Below are positions 1 through 14,200 of a DNA stretch of 64,000 nt, one piece after another. The DNA lies in the NCBI RefSeq assembly GCF_017654505.1, contig NC_054534.1, forward strand, positions 44,143,726 through 44,207,725, written 5' to 3'. Every line of letters begins with the position of its first letter. The stretch's first letter is position 1. The translations under genes and the position numbers were made by a program. Below the pieces are notes generated by a model. The model ran no database searches and was not told the DNA's origin. It worked only from the letters and a program-made list of their open reading frames with translations. Source of the DNA: Polyodon spathula. Lineage: Eukaryota > Chordata > Actinopteri > Acipenseriformes > Polyodontidae.

Positions 1-822
1 CCTCTTGTGAGTGTGTTGAACATTCATTCATCTTACCAAGCGGTAGTTAAATATCTCATGAATTAAGTATTTATTACAGGGAAAATGTTAAGTTTAAAAG
101 TGAGACAATTTAATGCAAAGCTGTGACCAGATTTAATAACTTACTGTAGGGTACCCCTCAGCTCTGCTTGCCTGAGTAAAGCAATATTAGACATTCATAG
201 TTGGTTTGCTGCTTGGCTGTGCTCCCATTCAAGGCCCTTGGCTATGTAACTCTTATATTTTACTAAGAAGCAGCATGAGCGAGGCAGCATTAGGAATTTT
301 GGCATCAAAGCGAAACTTGACTGGTTAGACAGTGTTTACAATTCAAGATTCCTTTGCTGTTTACAATCTTTTATATTAACTAATGGAAGGTCCTTTATGG
401 TACAAGAAATTATAGTGATCCTCTCCTGCTGAGAGTGTGTAGGGTGAGATGGCCTCTGTCTGTTTGATATCATCTTATAGTCCACTAGCAGCATTTATTT
501 TATTTGCATTGTTCAATCCTGTTAATCACCTTTGAGGAAAACATTACACAACTGTTAATTAAAAAAATAAACTCTCCTTATTAATTTGTACTTCTTCTAG
601 CAGTAGGCCTATCTGTAAGCTAGCTCTACTAATGTTTTGTTTTTGTTGCTGTTTCAGCAGATGCCTTTACTGCTTTTCCTGTCTGGTTTGTCTCCTAACA
701 CAACCCACAACTCCTTCATAATTAGGCTCATTATATTTAGTTTTTTAATTGCGTCACATGTGTTCTAACATATGGCATAATCATTATGTTCCAACAATAA
801 ATGTTGTGAAACTTCTGCAGCT
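1..822. other. No gene seen, downstream flank of C9orf85
   Basis: AT-rich sequence with no supportable exon, RNA gene or clear repeat family on either strand. Confidence 0.5.
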
Positions 823-2402
823 TTATAATATGGGTATTTTAAACTGATTGGTCAAAAGAGGTCACATGGGATGTTGGTATTACAGCATATCACCATGGGT
901 CAGCACTTCCTTTCAAAAAGGGGAATATCACTGACAGATATCCATACGCCACTAGAATTTTAAGAAAAAAATGACAGCCATTTTATCACAATAAAAATAA
1001 CTAACCAGGTTTATGTAAATGTGAACTTTTGGGAAACCGAAGTGTAGGTGAGATTTTGAATGAGTCTGAATTGAACATCATTGACGTAGTCAAGTAGTGA
1101 AAAAAAGCAAGTGTTCAAATGAATTCAAAACTCCCTATTCTGATCGCTCTCTGAACTTAACAAGAAACTACAGCGTTTCCCTGTCCCATTCTGAAAACGA
1201 AGTTTCAAAAAAAATATCTTTGAACGTTCAGCTTTTTAAAAAAAGATTTGGGTGGCCTTTAGTGGTTAAATGGATGTTCTGTTGTCCCTGGTCTACTGTA
1301 TTCTGTACTCCTCCTTCGGTCGGTTGCATCACCTGCCGAGCCTGCGCAGCTGTGTGATCTGTGATACAGACAGGGTTACCAAAAATGCCGACCTATCCCT
1401 ATTGCCTTACCCTGCAACATATACTGCTTAATACTAATAATACATCTAATAGTAAATCATATAATGGTAATAAAAAATATATAGTGTACCCACTTTATTT
1501 TTTAAGGTGTAAAATTGAATTTTTTATATTGCCATTTTTTCATAATATTAGTGTACAGAAATTTGACAACTGGGGTATTTAAAATATACAGCTGAAAGTT
1601 CTACAGCGTGTGAAATGCACTCTATTACAACTAATCACAATTAATACTAAATCAACATTTATAAATTACTAATTGTTATCCTACAAAAAACCACACACTA
1701 TAATTTGACGTTTTCCAATTAACAAAATGTTCGTATGATATCTTATTCTGCTGTAAACACTGGAAGCCTTAAAGTTGCTTGCAACTTCTAGTTTGATTTG
1801 TTATACTTCTTGGTTTGTTCATTACATTTAAAGTAAAATATTACTGGCCATTTTCAACATGACACAGCACAAAAGAGACCTAGACCCTTTCTCACAAGAC
1901 CTACAATAGTATCAGATGACAGTACTGTTTTTTTTTTTTTTTTTGTTTTTTTTTATATAAATCATCCTTTGTTATCCGAGGAAGTGACAGAGGAGGTATC
2001 CACATGAGACTTTTAAACTATTTATTTTCAGAATGGAATAGGGAAACACTGTAGTTCAGAGAGAAGCAGAGAGTTCAGAATGGTGAGTTTCGAATTGATC
2101 TGAATACTTACTTTTACCTTTTTTCACTACTTTAATGTTGTATAACTGTTGTCATATATCTCATGTTCACTTCGGTTTCCCAAAAAGTCAACATCTAAAT
2201 CTTGTCAGGCATGTTTATTGCTACAAATTCCAATGTCTGCCATTTTTTCCCCCTCAAAATTCTACTGGCGTATAGATATCTATCAGTGATTTGCCCATTT
2301 GAAAAGATGTGCCGAACCATGGTGATATACTGTAATATCAACACCCCCATGTGACTGGTTTTGACCAATCAGGATAGAGTATTTAAATTACCCGTTTTAT
2401 AA
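823..2402. mobile_element. DNA element with about 380-bp terminal inverted repeats
   Basis: The left arm (about 823-1210) reappears in reverse complement as the right arm (about 2025-2402). Matching landmarks are TGATTGGTCAAAA with GACCAATCA, CATATCACCATGG with CCATGGTGATATAC, and TTTTGGGAAACCGAAGT with ACTTCGGTTTCCCAAAA. Both ends are bounded by TTATAA (823-828 and 2397-2402), which may be the target duplication or part of it. The ~800-bp centre has no transposase. It is probably a non-autonomous element mobilised in trans; the superfamily is not determined. Confidence 0.75.
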
Positions 2403-3419
2403 CATAATATATTGACAATACCAAGGTCAATGTTTAATGGAAAAGAAAGCTACTTCAAGAGATCTTTAAGATTGTCTGAAACTAAATTACTACCAGGTAA
2501 TATTAAGTATGGCTTGAAACACTGGCCCGATAAATCTCTGTCTCCTTTCCTATTTTGCTAACATATCTGAGATAAAGTCTTATTTTCACTTTTCAGATTG
2601 TGAATGTATACACTGTATACATGAGAAAAGCTGTCTGTCTCAGTTTAAAGCCTTTTAAGTAACTTTATTCCATTTTAATTTATTAACGCCGTACATTTAC
2701 TCCAATGACAGACTTTGCGAACAAAGTCACCTCACAGGTCATCCCCCCTTGTGTTATGATCCAGACTGCAAGGGGCAATCTAACGGCGTGGCACCTGCAA
2801 AGCAAGCATCCGGCAAAAAAATTTGACTTAATAATGGACTAGGGATAGAGTTGGGAAATTGCTGTATTAGTGTGATGATTGTGTGCTGTTGTGTTTCATT
2901 CCAAACTGTTGTGAATGTGTTTTGCCAGCTAATCATTCTCTCTCTTTCCTCGAGTAGCCTGCCTGCCTGTCAGTTTGTTTGTATGAATGCAAGGGGATAC
3001 TGACGGGCCAATGGGTGATGAGTGGGCAGAGTCAATGTCCATGAAAAGGAATGCTGCGCGCCAATTGAGGAGAGTTGATTTGGGAGTATGGCATGTGAGA
3101 GAGCAAGAGAAAACACGGTAAGAAAAAAAACGTGAAAGCCATTGAGAAAAAGGAGCTAAATAAAATAGCAGTTTTTACTGCTTTGACCACCACCACCCCC
3201 GCATATAGCAGGGCAATTAACAAGGTACTTTTTCAAAGAAATAGCTTTCAGCTTTAACCCTTTATAAACTATAGCTCCTCCCCTTAACTCTCAAAAACAC
3301 CTTGGAGACTTAATTTTTTTTTTCTTTCACAAAGCATACACACACAAACCCCCCCCCCCCCCCCCAAAAAAAAACAACAATTAACAAATTCAATCTCTGA
3401 GGAGCACGGCCATTCCGAA
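2403..3419. other. Non-coding stretch with a C/A homopolymer
   Basis: No gene is seen. A poly-C/poly-A tract occupies 3349-3374. Open frames here are short and show no family resemblance. Confidence 0.5.
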
Positions 3420-4062
3420 TGTGATTTCTCACTCTAATGCCCACAGTAGGTGACACTGGCACAGTATCACTGTTGCTTCTTACCTGTTCAATCTTCTGTT
3501 TTCTCCTTCATAGGATGAATACCTGCAGAGTCAATTACATGTCCTAAGTAAGACACACTATCCTGAAAAAAAGACATTTGTCTTTTCTGACTTTTAGCTT
3601 GTACTTCTGTAGCCTAGTTAGAACTGCTTTGAGATTTTTTAAGTGCTCTTCAGTAGGGTTAAGGTTAGGGTTACCTGGCAGGTGTGCTAGCTACTCCATA
3701 AGGTAAACCTATTACACCTAAATAAGCCCTTGTGTGTGTGTTGATGGTGAGATAGTGTTTTGAGCTTTCCTCTAGCTCCACCTGCTGGTATGCTTGCGAT
3801 AAACCAAGCCAGACAATTTAGTAAATAAGTCCTGTGTTCTTGGAATCGGGTACTGATCAGCCTCAAGTCATGGATTTATTGTGACTTTGTAATCCAAGCA
3901 GATTCTTATATTACCATCTGATTTAGGTACACACACAATCAGAGCGCCTCATTCACTGTAATCAGCAGGAGAGAGAATGCTACCAACACCACTTTCTTTA
4001 ATTGCTGTTCTACCTTCTCTAATTGCATACCGCATGGTTCTAGGTTTCGTTCACATATAATT
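3420..4062 (-). pseudogene. Gypsy-type LTR retrotransposon reverse transcriptase remnant
   Basis: Reading the minus strand from 4062 gives MRYAIREG, then a segment ending SPADYS, then IVCVPKSDGNIRICLDYK, then DQYPIPRTQDLFTKLSG. These follow the order of the Gypsy RT N-terminal half (the SDG.IR.C.DY and YP.P..DLF.KL.G motifs). Further down, PNPTEEHLKNLKAVLTRL and KVRKDKCLFF correspond to the region after the catalytic YLDD, which is itself missing through an internal deletion. Several stops and frameshifts are present. It is a dead fragment outside the C9orf85 3' end. Confidence 0.8.
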
Positions 4063-4804
4063 TAATTATTTAGTTTGCACACCTTGTGTATGGAAGAACA
4101 TTTAATGAAATTCAATGAAATAACTAAGCAATCTACCTCATAGTTGAATTGATGAAAAAAAATCCTTAATCTATATACCATTAGTAATCTTAAATGGGAT
4201 ATATTCTAAGGTGTCTGCACCATTTCAGTTTAGGTTGTGTGTGTGGGTGTATATTAGCAAGCTACTAGATACTTCATAGCCTGAGTGCTGCAAGTGTGTG
4301 TGTTTGAATGCGCAAGCCATATCAGATTTCACTGGCCTGCCAGCTGCTTAGCACAGTATGAAAGCTTGGACTTGTGTTTCTGTTCATAGAGACTAAGAGA
4401 TTTACGTTTAATATTTATGTACATAATAAAATACTACTATTAAGTAAACATTCCTTGTGTCCAGCGTGTTCATAGTAATTCCTTAATCTTGTAACATGTC
4501 AATTAAATATTTTTATAAGAGAACTAATCAACTTAGATAAATTCTAAATTATGGAATTGTTCTTACAGCACCAACCTTTCTATATATAATTTGTGGTGAG
4601 ACTACGTATTTGGCTGGATGTTCCTTTCCATGAAAAGTTGAACTCTTAGAACTCTATGTACTTGATGTATACACATCTCCCCAGATGGATAAGACAATTA
4701 CAGCATTTGCAGTCACTGAGGTTTGACTTTAAGGGGTGCAACATACTAAAATAATTTTAAAAAAATAAAAGATTTATAATAGTTTTATATCATAAGTCTA
4801 AACA
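4063..4804. other. Non-coding flank, nothing recognised
   Basis: AT-rich sequence between the Gypsy remnant and the C9orf85 3' end. No exon, RNA gene or repeat family could be recognised. Confidence 0.5.
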
Positions 4805-4810
4805 TTTATT
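4805..4810 (-). terminator. Candidate polyadenylation signal for C9orf85
   Basis: TTTATT on the plus strand is AATAAA on the minus strand, about 200 nt past the C9orf85 stop. It is the nearest canonical hexamer I noticed. The cleavage site cannot be read, and a more distal site is possible. Confidence 0.45.
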
Positions 4811-5008
4811 TGCAATAGTTTCAGCAATGTTCTATACAGTACATACTTTACAGAACTTTACCTATTGAATGGATTGAGCTGATGTGTACTTCCTCCTTCA
4901 AATGTGTGCAATACAGACATTCATTTTCTGGATAACATTCCACTCACTTTGCATTTTAGTTACATAAAGTGTATACTGTAAAAAAGCACAGTACTCTCAT
5001 CATCTCTG

Positions 5009-5234
5009 TTACTGCTTTGTAGGGTTCAGTATTTTAACTGAAGAGATGTCAGGGAGATCTCCATTCCCTGTTTCTGATAGTCGTTCTTCCTGCTCTTCCA
5101 AATCACTGTCAGAATCATCAGGCTCACTGTCGAAATCAAAGTCCTCTTCACAATCATCTTTTCTTTTTCTGTGGCTCCCTTTGTGACCAGATTCCTCAGA
5201 ACATTCCTCTCCTACCTTTGGTTCAGTGTTCAGA
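5009..5234 (-). CDS. C9orf85: C9orf85 exon 4 (last coding exon)
   Basis: The acceptor (TCTTAG) precedes T|CTGAACACT, which completes the split proline, and the exon runs to TAA at 5011-5009. It encodes the charged C-terminal tail: a short basic KRK segment, then an acidic run rich in Asp, Glu and Ser, ending NPTKQ. The tail is low-complexity and likely disordered, as in the human protein. Confidence 0.9.
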
Positions 5235-8200
5235 CTAAGAAAGAGGAAAGAACATTTTAAATGTTGAGATAGATACATACATACATAAATAAATCTTAAA
5301 GCTGAATATTAAGATTTAAGGTTAGTATATTGGATTTATTCATATGAAATATCTATGTTCCCTTTATTTTAATCTCCCATTATTATACTAAAGAAAAAAA
5401 AGCAAAACAAATTAAATTTTCCACTGTGTGCTGTACTTCCTTATGTCACCTGGCTTCTTGACAAAGAAACAATCAAATCAATCAGTCAAGGCAGAGTCCT
5501 GCACGTGGCCGATTTTTACAACCTGCTTCCGACCCAGAACTAAACCCGCAACTCGCTGCAGCACCATCTTCTTACCCACGATCCAACACGCTTTCATAAG
5601 ACCTGCAACTCAGCCCAAACCCACAGCCGTTTGTCCTTTACCTATGGCTTGTGTCGACTGGCTCACTCACATTCACACGCACATATCTCTGCCATCCTCC
5701 ACAGACCGAGTTTATACAATAGGCTGTACAGCGTGGTAGCTTTCTCCAGTGGTCTGGATATATTTTAACATTAGCTTTCTCTAGTGGTCTGGATATATTT
5801 TAACATTAACTATCTCTACTTTACTATAAAATACCTGTCTACTCTTTTCTTGCCACCAGTTGAAAGGGAGCTACACCTGTGCTTTCGTAGGGATGATGTA
5901 CCAGTTTTGTACTCAAAAACAATGACAGGTTTTACAAGCAAAGAATCCCACATTCATTTTTTTCATTCACTATGATTTAAAAAGAATTCCGCACTTGTGA
6001 TTGACCCTCTCGCAGTATTATCCACCGCGTGATATAAACCTGCGCTATTTTTTGTTTAACCTCGTCCACATACATTTTTAATATCACCAAGCAGACGTTA
6101 CAAAAGAATCTTGCGACGTATCAAACAAGCTGCAATACAAACAGAGAACACCGCTTAGTCAGCTGACTCCTTAAATCGCCTCCTGCTTTAGTGCAGGAAA
6201 TATCAGTACATTTACCTTTTAATACATTGTTTGGGAAAGGGTTACAGACGAGTACGCTGAAAGGACATTTGGCGATTCAAATTCAGACCCGAACCTGACC
6301 CAAAAGTTACATTTTTTGAACTGCACCCAAACTGCAAACTGCAAAAAAGTTCACATTCCGACCCAAACTCGATCTGCTTTGCGATTCACCAGCGGACACC
6401 TGCCGGTTCCGGCCCAACTCTAAATCAAGCACTGCAGATAAAGCGAAGAGGAGAAGCTGTTAAATGGAATGGAGTTTCTTTAAAACATTTATTTATTAAC
6501 AGAACGAATACGTAACTCTACAGAAGTATGTTTTTCCATTGATTGTACAAACTTTGTAAATAAAATATGAGGACTACTAGCTGTTCGTGCAACGTACCAT
6601 GTTATTGCACTTTTGTGTTGGATCAAAATAATCTTGCATGTATATATGTTTCAAGTTTTAGATTATTGCAGTGGCCACTTTTGTATATCTCCATATACCC
6701 TGGGCCAACACTAAGGCAAAGTGAGTGAGGCAGTCGCCTAGGGCAATGGTTCTCAACCTGGGGTATGTGATCGTCTACTAGAGGGGTACTATAGCTAATT
6801 TACATATTTGTCAAGTTCAGCATATAAAATATTGAGTATCAAAAACTAAAAACTTTCACAAAACATTTGCCGCTTCTGTTAAGTTGATCTGTATATACGG
6901 TATTTTAGGGTAACATACCTTACCGTTTACGTAGTTGCATTTGTAACCACGGTAACTAGTTTATCACATGTACGTGTTTCCAATTGTGCTTTTGCATACT
7001 TGAAGCTAATTAGGATGGATACATTTTTAAAACGCAGTGCTGGGAGCAGTAGCAGTGAAACCAATACATCGGATTTGGAAAACCCCCAAAAAGGAAACAA
7101 AACACCATCAGTTTCGTGAGGATTACATCAGATTTGGATTTACCTCCACAATTGCCGTTCCACCTCATCCGTTATGTTTCTTCTGTGGAGAAATTTTGTC
7201 AAACTGCAGCCAGTGCATTTACAACGACATCTGAACACAAAACACCCTGCACATGTCGGTTAGCCAGCAGTTTATTTATTTATTTATTTATTTATTTTTA
7301 AAGAAAACTTTCTGGAGTTCAAGACTTGCCAGTTTACAATGCACAAAGCTTCAGTTACCTCAGCCAAAGCACTTGAGGCGTCATATGCGGTCTTGCTGCT
7401 TGTAGTAAAATCAAAGGCGGCATACACAATTGCAGAAGAATTAATTTTTCCAGCTGCTGTGGCCCTAGCAGAAAACATGCTTGATAAAAAAGCATCAGAC
7501 ACTCAAGAAAGTACCCTTGTCAAATGACACCATTTGTTGTAGGATCGACGACAAGGCCGAGGACATTGTCTCACAAGCTGTAGAAAACTAAATTTGCCCT
7601 CCAACTTGATGAATCTATAGATGTTAGTGGGGAAGCAATACAAGACAATACAAATTTAAAAGCAAAAGTGACCGGAGAGGACATTTTTAACCCGATTAAT
7701 GATCTTTTCTCTGAACACAGTCCAAATTGGGATTCGTTGAAATATGTCTGCTCTGATGGAGCCGCAGAAATGACAGGGAGAGTGAACGGAGTCATAGCTT
7801 GGTTAGGAAAGAAAATCCTTCTGTGCAGTGGTTGCACTGCGTTATACACAGAGAAGTGCTGGCTTCTAAAAGATGAGTACTGAGCTTCACAAAGTGTTAA
7901 ATGACACCATAAAAATAATCAAATTTCATCAAGTTGTGATGTTGCTCCATACAAAGGTGCGCTGGCTTTCCAGAGGGAAGGTATTGCAAAGGCTGTTTGA
8001 ATTGCGAGCTGAAGTGAACACCTTCCTATCAGAACATTTATTCTCTCTTGCCTCTGTGTTTGAAAACACTGAGTGGTTAGCGCGACTCGCCTATCTTGCC
8101 GATGCATTTAGCAAGTTGAATGACCTGAACCTGTCCTTGCAAGGCACCAACATCCTGAATCTGTATAACAAAATGTGTGGTTTGATCAAGAAAATTGAAT

Positions 8201-11200
8201 TCTGGAAGACAAAATGTTGAGGGGGGGATTTTAGCTGTTTTCCTCAGCCTGGTGCTTCTCTGCGACGGGGAAATCGAGAGAGCAAAAATTAAACCAATTG
8301 TAGTAGGACACTTGGCCCAAGTGACTTGTGAGTTCAGTCACACTTTCCTGACATTGAGAAAAAATCTGCCTAAATGGACTGGGTCCAAAACCCCTTATCT
8401 GCCAGCCTGCAGGAAAAACTTTTGGAGCTGTCCTCAGACCGTGGCCAGAAAGAATACCCTGACCTGGGAAAGCATGCTTTGGATTAACTGCTACCATCTG
8501 GATCAACTTACTTGTGTGAAGTGTCATTTTCTGCAATGTCCCAAATCAAAACAAAACACAGGAACAGACTAAATTTTGAAAAAAAAAAGCTTAACTGCTA
8601 CTGCCTCATTGCACTCCAGGATGGCAAAGCTCATCAGCAAAAGACAGGGTCAAGTTTCGCACTGAACTGTAAGCATATTGACTATTTTTCAAACATAGAT
8701 CAGGGACTATATGAAAAACAATGTTAGTATTAATATGTTGCTGTACTTGCTTGTGCATCTGTTCACATTAGCAAGTTGTTTTGTGTATGTGGTAATTTAG
8801 GGGTACTCAAGATAAACCAGACAAAAGAAAAGGGTACAGTAATCAGAAAAAGTTGAGAACCACTGGCCTAGGTCCTCCACCCTTCTGGGGGCCCCGTGCT
8901 CAACCGGACTGCTGTGAGATTTAGTGTGTTTGTTAGGTGTGCGCAAAATGCTCACCTTATATAACACCAGCAGCATTAAATTCTGGTGCCAGTAAACATG
9001 TTTACATTTTCTATTGATGTTTTATTCCTTGGCAACCATAGGCAACGATAGCTTCTCATTGGGTCTGGACTACTCACATGACCACTGCACTCATCCACAT
9101 ACATAGGAGAGAAGGTTTGTATCATGTGGTAAAGTGGTAGCAAACATGTTGCATCACACTTTTACACAGTTATCAATTAAATCTTTTTTCAGCAAGTCAA
9201 AAAGGTACGGACAATTAGACTTAACAGGTAACAATACATTGTAAAATAATGTTTTGTGTTCGTAAGCCTCTTCATTTTACCACAAAGGTTAAGGTTTCTA
9301 GTTTATAAACATATTTAGTTGATTAAAAAAATACCAATACTAACTAGGGATGCACCGAATCCAAGTTTTTGGGATTCGGCTGAATACCGAATCTACAAAA
9401 ACTGTTGCATGAAAAACACACTGCCAGCTATTAACAAGGGACGCGCATAATTTATAGTTTTGAGCCTTTTAGTTAACAGTATTTTTATTACCGAATGGAA
9501 CCTCTGGGCGTGCAGTCATATTCCCAGTACCTGTACTTAAAAATCTCATAAAATGCTTTCTTTTGAAATTCTCAACACAGTTGGATCAACTCTGCAAGTT
9601 CTTGCGTACGCGCTAAAGAGACAGTCCGCTACCACATTTGTAGCCTACTTTTAAATTATTTTACGATTTCAACTTGACTGCCTTTAAGTAAGATGACACT
9701 GGCTGCAACTCTATTGTTTTTTATGCACAAAAACAAGCTTACTTGATTTGAAAAACGTCATGAACGATACAAGCAACGTCTTACACTACTAGGTTTGATT
9801 AAATGAGTAGTACACAACAAAATATGAAAGCTGACTAATTTCACCAAAACGACAACAACTCTAATGAAAAAAAAAAAAAGATCAAGGTTAATTTTGTTTA
9901 TTTCTTGTACATACTATTGTAACAGGGTGGTTGGTGCAGAGGACAACAAGAACTCATGACACGTGAGGATTGGGATTGTTAAGCACTTCTCTTGTGCAAT
10001 TTTATTGTGTACTGCGTTTTGCAACTCCCTTCATCCACAAAAGCTCCCTCCCCAATTATATCTGACTCAGGTAATTAAATAATTATTGTACCTTCAATTA
10101 TCAAGTCCTGAGTCAGACTTACCATGGAGATTTGCATGTTAAGAACTCCCGCCCTGACAACAAAAACTATACAAAAAAAAGGAGGTAGTCGTCTCACTCC
10201 CCCAGCTGTAGTTATGCTCCCCCCGCTACAATTTAGTTTTTGCCAAAAACAGAAGTCTGTCAAGTACGTCAGGTTTTAGGTTTGTACGTTTGTAAGTAAC
10301 AATGTTACCACAGGTACTGAAAACTCTCTCAGATGGAGAACTTGTTGTTGGTATGCACAAATAATTCTGTGCAAGTTCGCTGAGTCTAGGTAAGTTAATG
10401 TGTTGAGCTTTCCACCAGATCAATTGATCAGATTCACTGTCAGCCAAAGCAGTATGCATGTAATGATTTACTTCAAGTAATATTTTGTCTTTTTCAAGAA
10501 CTACACACATTAGTAGCTCCTGATATGCTGGACTTAAAAAAGCTGCCCAAGGTCTTAAGTTTTTTAGCCGGTGCCCCTTTATTTGCTGCTTCTCCTACTC
10601 CGAGATTCGGTTTCAGTGTTACTAGCTGTGCCAGTGAAGCTCTTTTCCTGCTTTAGCAGAGATTCAACCTCCAAAACCACGCCTGCTATGATTGATGCAA
10701 CCCTGTCCTCACTGATGTACTGCACATTGAATCTAGGGTCGATAAAAGACGAGACATCAAGCAGATCTTGGGCGTGTGAGTCGGAATACTTCATTCCAGT
10801 AACTCAAAATCTTCTCTTCGATTGACTACGAGTTCAGTCTCATCTTCCTCTATGGTCAAAATCTTGTTGTTAAGCAGATACAAAACAGGTTTGAGGTAGG
10901 AGACTGACGTAGTTTTCACCTGACAGAACATCTGTGAAATCCACCAATGTTCCCAAAGACTTAATCAATGAATCAAGCACAATGTACCAGTTTTTTCTGT
11001 CAGCAGTTAGGACTTATGTGATTGCCTTTTCCTGTTCCAGCACCCTTTGAATCACTTGCAGCCGTGATCCCCAGCGAGCAGGTGTTTGCGTTATCATCTG
11101 GTGCTGATGTAGACTGAGCTCAGCTTGTGCTAAATTCAGCGCTTTTCTTTTCTTCCAGCTGTAAGAGAAAGCGCTCACCTCTTGCACACATCAATGGCAC

Positions 11201-14200
11201 AGTCAATGCGCTTATCCCCTTGAATTCTGTTTTCCATAAAAAATTTAAAAAAAAAACACAATGTAAGGAATAATTTATATAAAAATATAAACGCTGTAAT
11301 CTTGCCAAGTTTGAATTAGTCACCAGAAAGCATGTTGCTGTATACAAGAGAATGATAACAACCAGCTAGTACAGTACTACATAACAGTTTTTAAAATTGC
11401 CATTTTGATATCCATTTATGTAAAATAATAATAGACATACAATTCCTTCCTGCATTTAATTTTTACTCATGCCAAAAGGACTTTGTAAAGGACTGTAATA
11501 GTTAAAAGTCATTATCCAAATTACTATATATTTTTTTTTAATTTTGCAAATTTATGCAAAACTGTACCTTTTTGCTGTATAGTTATTTTTAACCTAATAA
11601 ATGTCTAATAGCCTGATGCAGAACCAGACTGTCAAAGCAGAAGCACTTTTAAAAGCTGCTTTTATATAATACGATCCCAAACTCTCCAAACTGTGTATGT
11701 TTCAATAGTTTACAAAACATATCATGCTTTCCTTTCTATGGGTTTTCACACATTAAGGCCACAAACAGACTGAGAAAGACTATCACATTGCCATTGATAC
11801 AAAAGGTATATTTACTAATATAAAACAAAAACGTTGGGTATAAAAATAGTTTAATATTCAATATTAAAAGTAAATTGACTAAATAACACCAAGGCAGGTA
11901 CACTGTTGATATAAATAAAAGACTTACCGATAGCAAGGTGAAGCCTTTGTCCAAAACACTGAAATCTAATCCACGCATTTAGTTCTGCAGCTTTGATGAC
12001 GTTTGATCCACCAATTGTAATAATGCAGATCTGCTGCGATTGCTTCACCAGTGTGGTCTTCGTGAAAGTACATTGTTTGCAAGCACTTGCTGCATAAATT
12101 CCAATCAGAATCAATCAATGTAGTGTACAGTTAGGCTAATGTATGTAATGAGTCGTCCGGCTTGACCACAGGTTAGTGTATTTCTTGTCGATCGTTTTCA
12201 AGAACTTTCAAGTCCTCTTTTTCTACAGTGTAGACAATAACCATATCTTTCGCAACGCGATATGTTACTGCCTCTGTAATTTGTTTCCATTGTTTACTGT
12301 CTGGTTCATAGGACACAACATTTGAAAATGATTCGGAGATAGAGGTTTGTTTTCGATGGCTGGTTTAGTAGGCTATCATGCAGAGCATACAGAAAGTACA
12401 CCCCCTTGAACTTTTTCCAGATTTTGTTGCGTCAGTGCCTCAGAGTTTCATGCATTTAAATTAGGCTTTTTTTTCCCCCACTTATCTACACACCACATTC
12501 CACAGTATTAAGGGGAAAAGTTTTTGAGAAAAAAGATATTAAATACAAAACTGAAATATCATAATTGGATAAGACTCCACCCCTGATTAATACTTGGTGG
12601 AAGCACCGTTGGCAGCAATTACAACTAGGTTGCTACCAACTTTGCATGCCTAGATTTGGCAATATTTGACCATTCTTCTTTACAAAGCTGTTCAAGCTCC
12701 GTCAAAATTTCTTCGGGAGTGTCGATGGACAGCAATATTCAAGTCATGCCATAAATTTTCGATTGGGTTGGGGCTCTGACTGGGCCACTCAAGGACATTT
12801 ACCTTTTTGTTCCTTAGCCACTCCAGTGTAGCTTTGGTTGTCATGCTGAAAAGTGAACTTCCGTTCCAGTTTCAGCTTTCTTGCAGAGGGCAGCAGGTTT
12901 TCCTCAAGGACTTCTCTGTACTTTGCTCCATTCATTTTCCCTTGTATCCTGACAAGTGCCCCAGTCCCTGCCGATGAGACACATCTCCATAACATGCTTC
13001 CACCACCATGTTTCACAGTAGGGATGCCCTGTGTTGGGTTTGTGCCAAACGACGCTTTGCATTTAGGGCAAAAAGTTCCATTTTAGTTTTGTCAGACCAC
13101 AAAACTTTTTGCCACATGACTACAGAATCTCCAGTTTTTTGGTTTTTTTTCTTTCTTTCTCCATACATCAAAATGGGATTCAAGGAGTGCTTTATTGAGT
13201 AATGGCTTCCTTCTTGCCATCCTATCAGACAGGCCAGATTTGTGGAGTGCTTGGGATATTGTTGTCACATACACACTTTGACCAGTCTTAGCCATAAAAC
13301 CTGTAGCTCTTGCAAAGTTGCCATTGGCCTCTTGGTAGTCTTTCTGATCAGTCTCCTTCTTGCTTGGTCATCCAGTTTGGAGGGACGGCCTGATCTAGGC
13401 AGGGTCTTGGTGGTGCCATACACCTTCCACTTCTTAATTGTCTTGGCCTTGCTCCAAGGGGTATTTAAGGACTTTGATATTTTTTTTTTACGCATCCCCA
13501 GATCTTTCAACAACTTTGTCCCGGAGTTCTTTTGAAAGCACCTTGGTTGAGTCTTTGCTTTGAAATGCACTACCCAGCAGAGGGAACCTACAGGAACTGC
13601 TGAATTTAGCCTGAAATTTTTTTCACTTTGAAGTTGTGGGGTAGGATGTGTAGATAAATGGAAAAAAAATATATATATTTTAATGCATTTTAAAATTCCA
13701 GGCTATAAGGCAACAAAATGTTAATATTTTGAAAGGGGGTATAGTCTTTCTATAGGCACTGTATATATGAACTGGAGAGGAAGGCTATCGTGGAAAATTA
13801 TTGGCCTTCCGAGGGGTATTTAATTTTCCACTATGAGCTGATTGTGCAGTACATACTTAATACATGAATCAGTCAAGAAAATAAGTGGGGCAAGGTTGGA
13901 TAGTAAATATGACTATATAGTGTGTTTAAATATAGCTTATACAGCAATAGTAAATTAAAGAACATGGTATAGTTCTGTATAGAGCATAGTTACCAAAGTT
14001 TTTTGGCGTACAGCTCTCCATCTGGCTTGCTGAGTACTGCATAATACAGTTTAGATCCCTGCCGTTATATTTGTTTACATCATCGAGTTGAATTTCAGAA
14101 AGTCAGAAAACAGTGACATTTTAAATCACCATTTTAGTATTTGGAACATCTTTCTTTTGTAGTATGTTTCGTAATTCATTCTGTTAAGTCACAGAATCGC

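Noticed and set aside
1097..1357. 86-codon frame
   Set aside because: It starts inside the left arm of the inverted-repeat element and runs into its centre; reads as non-coding.
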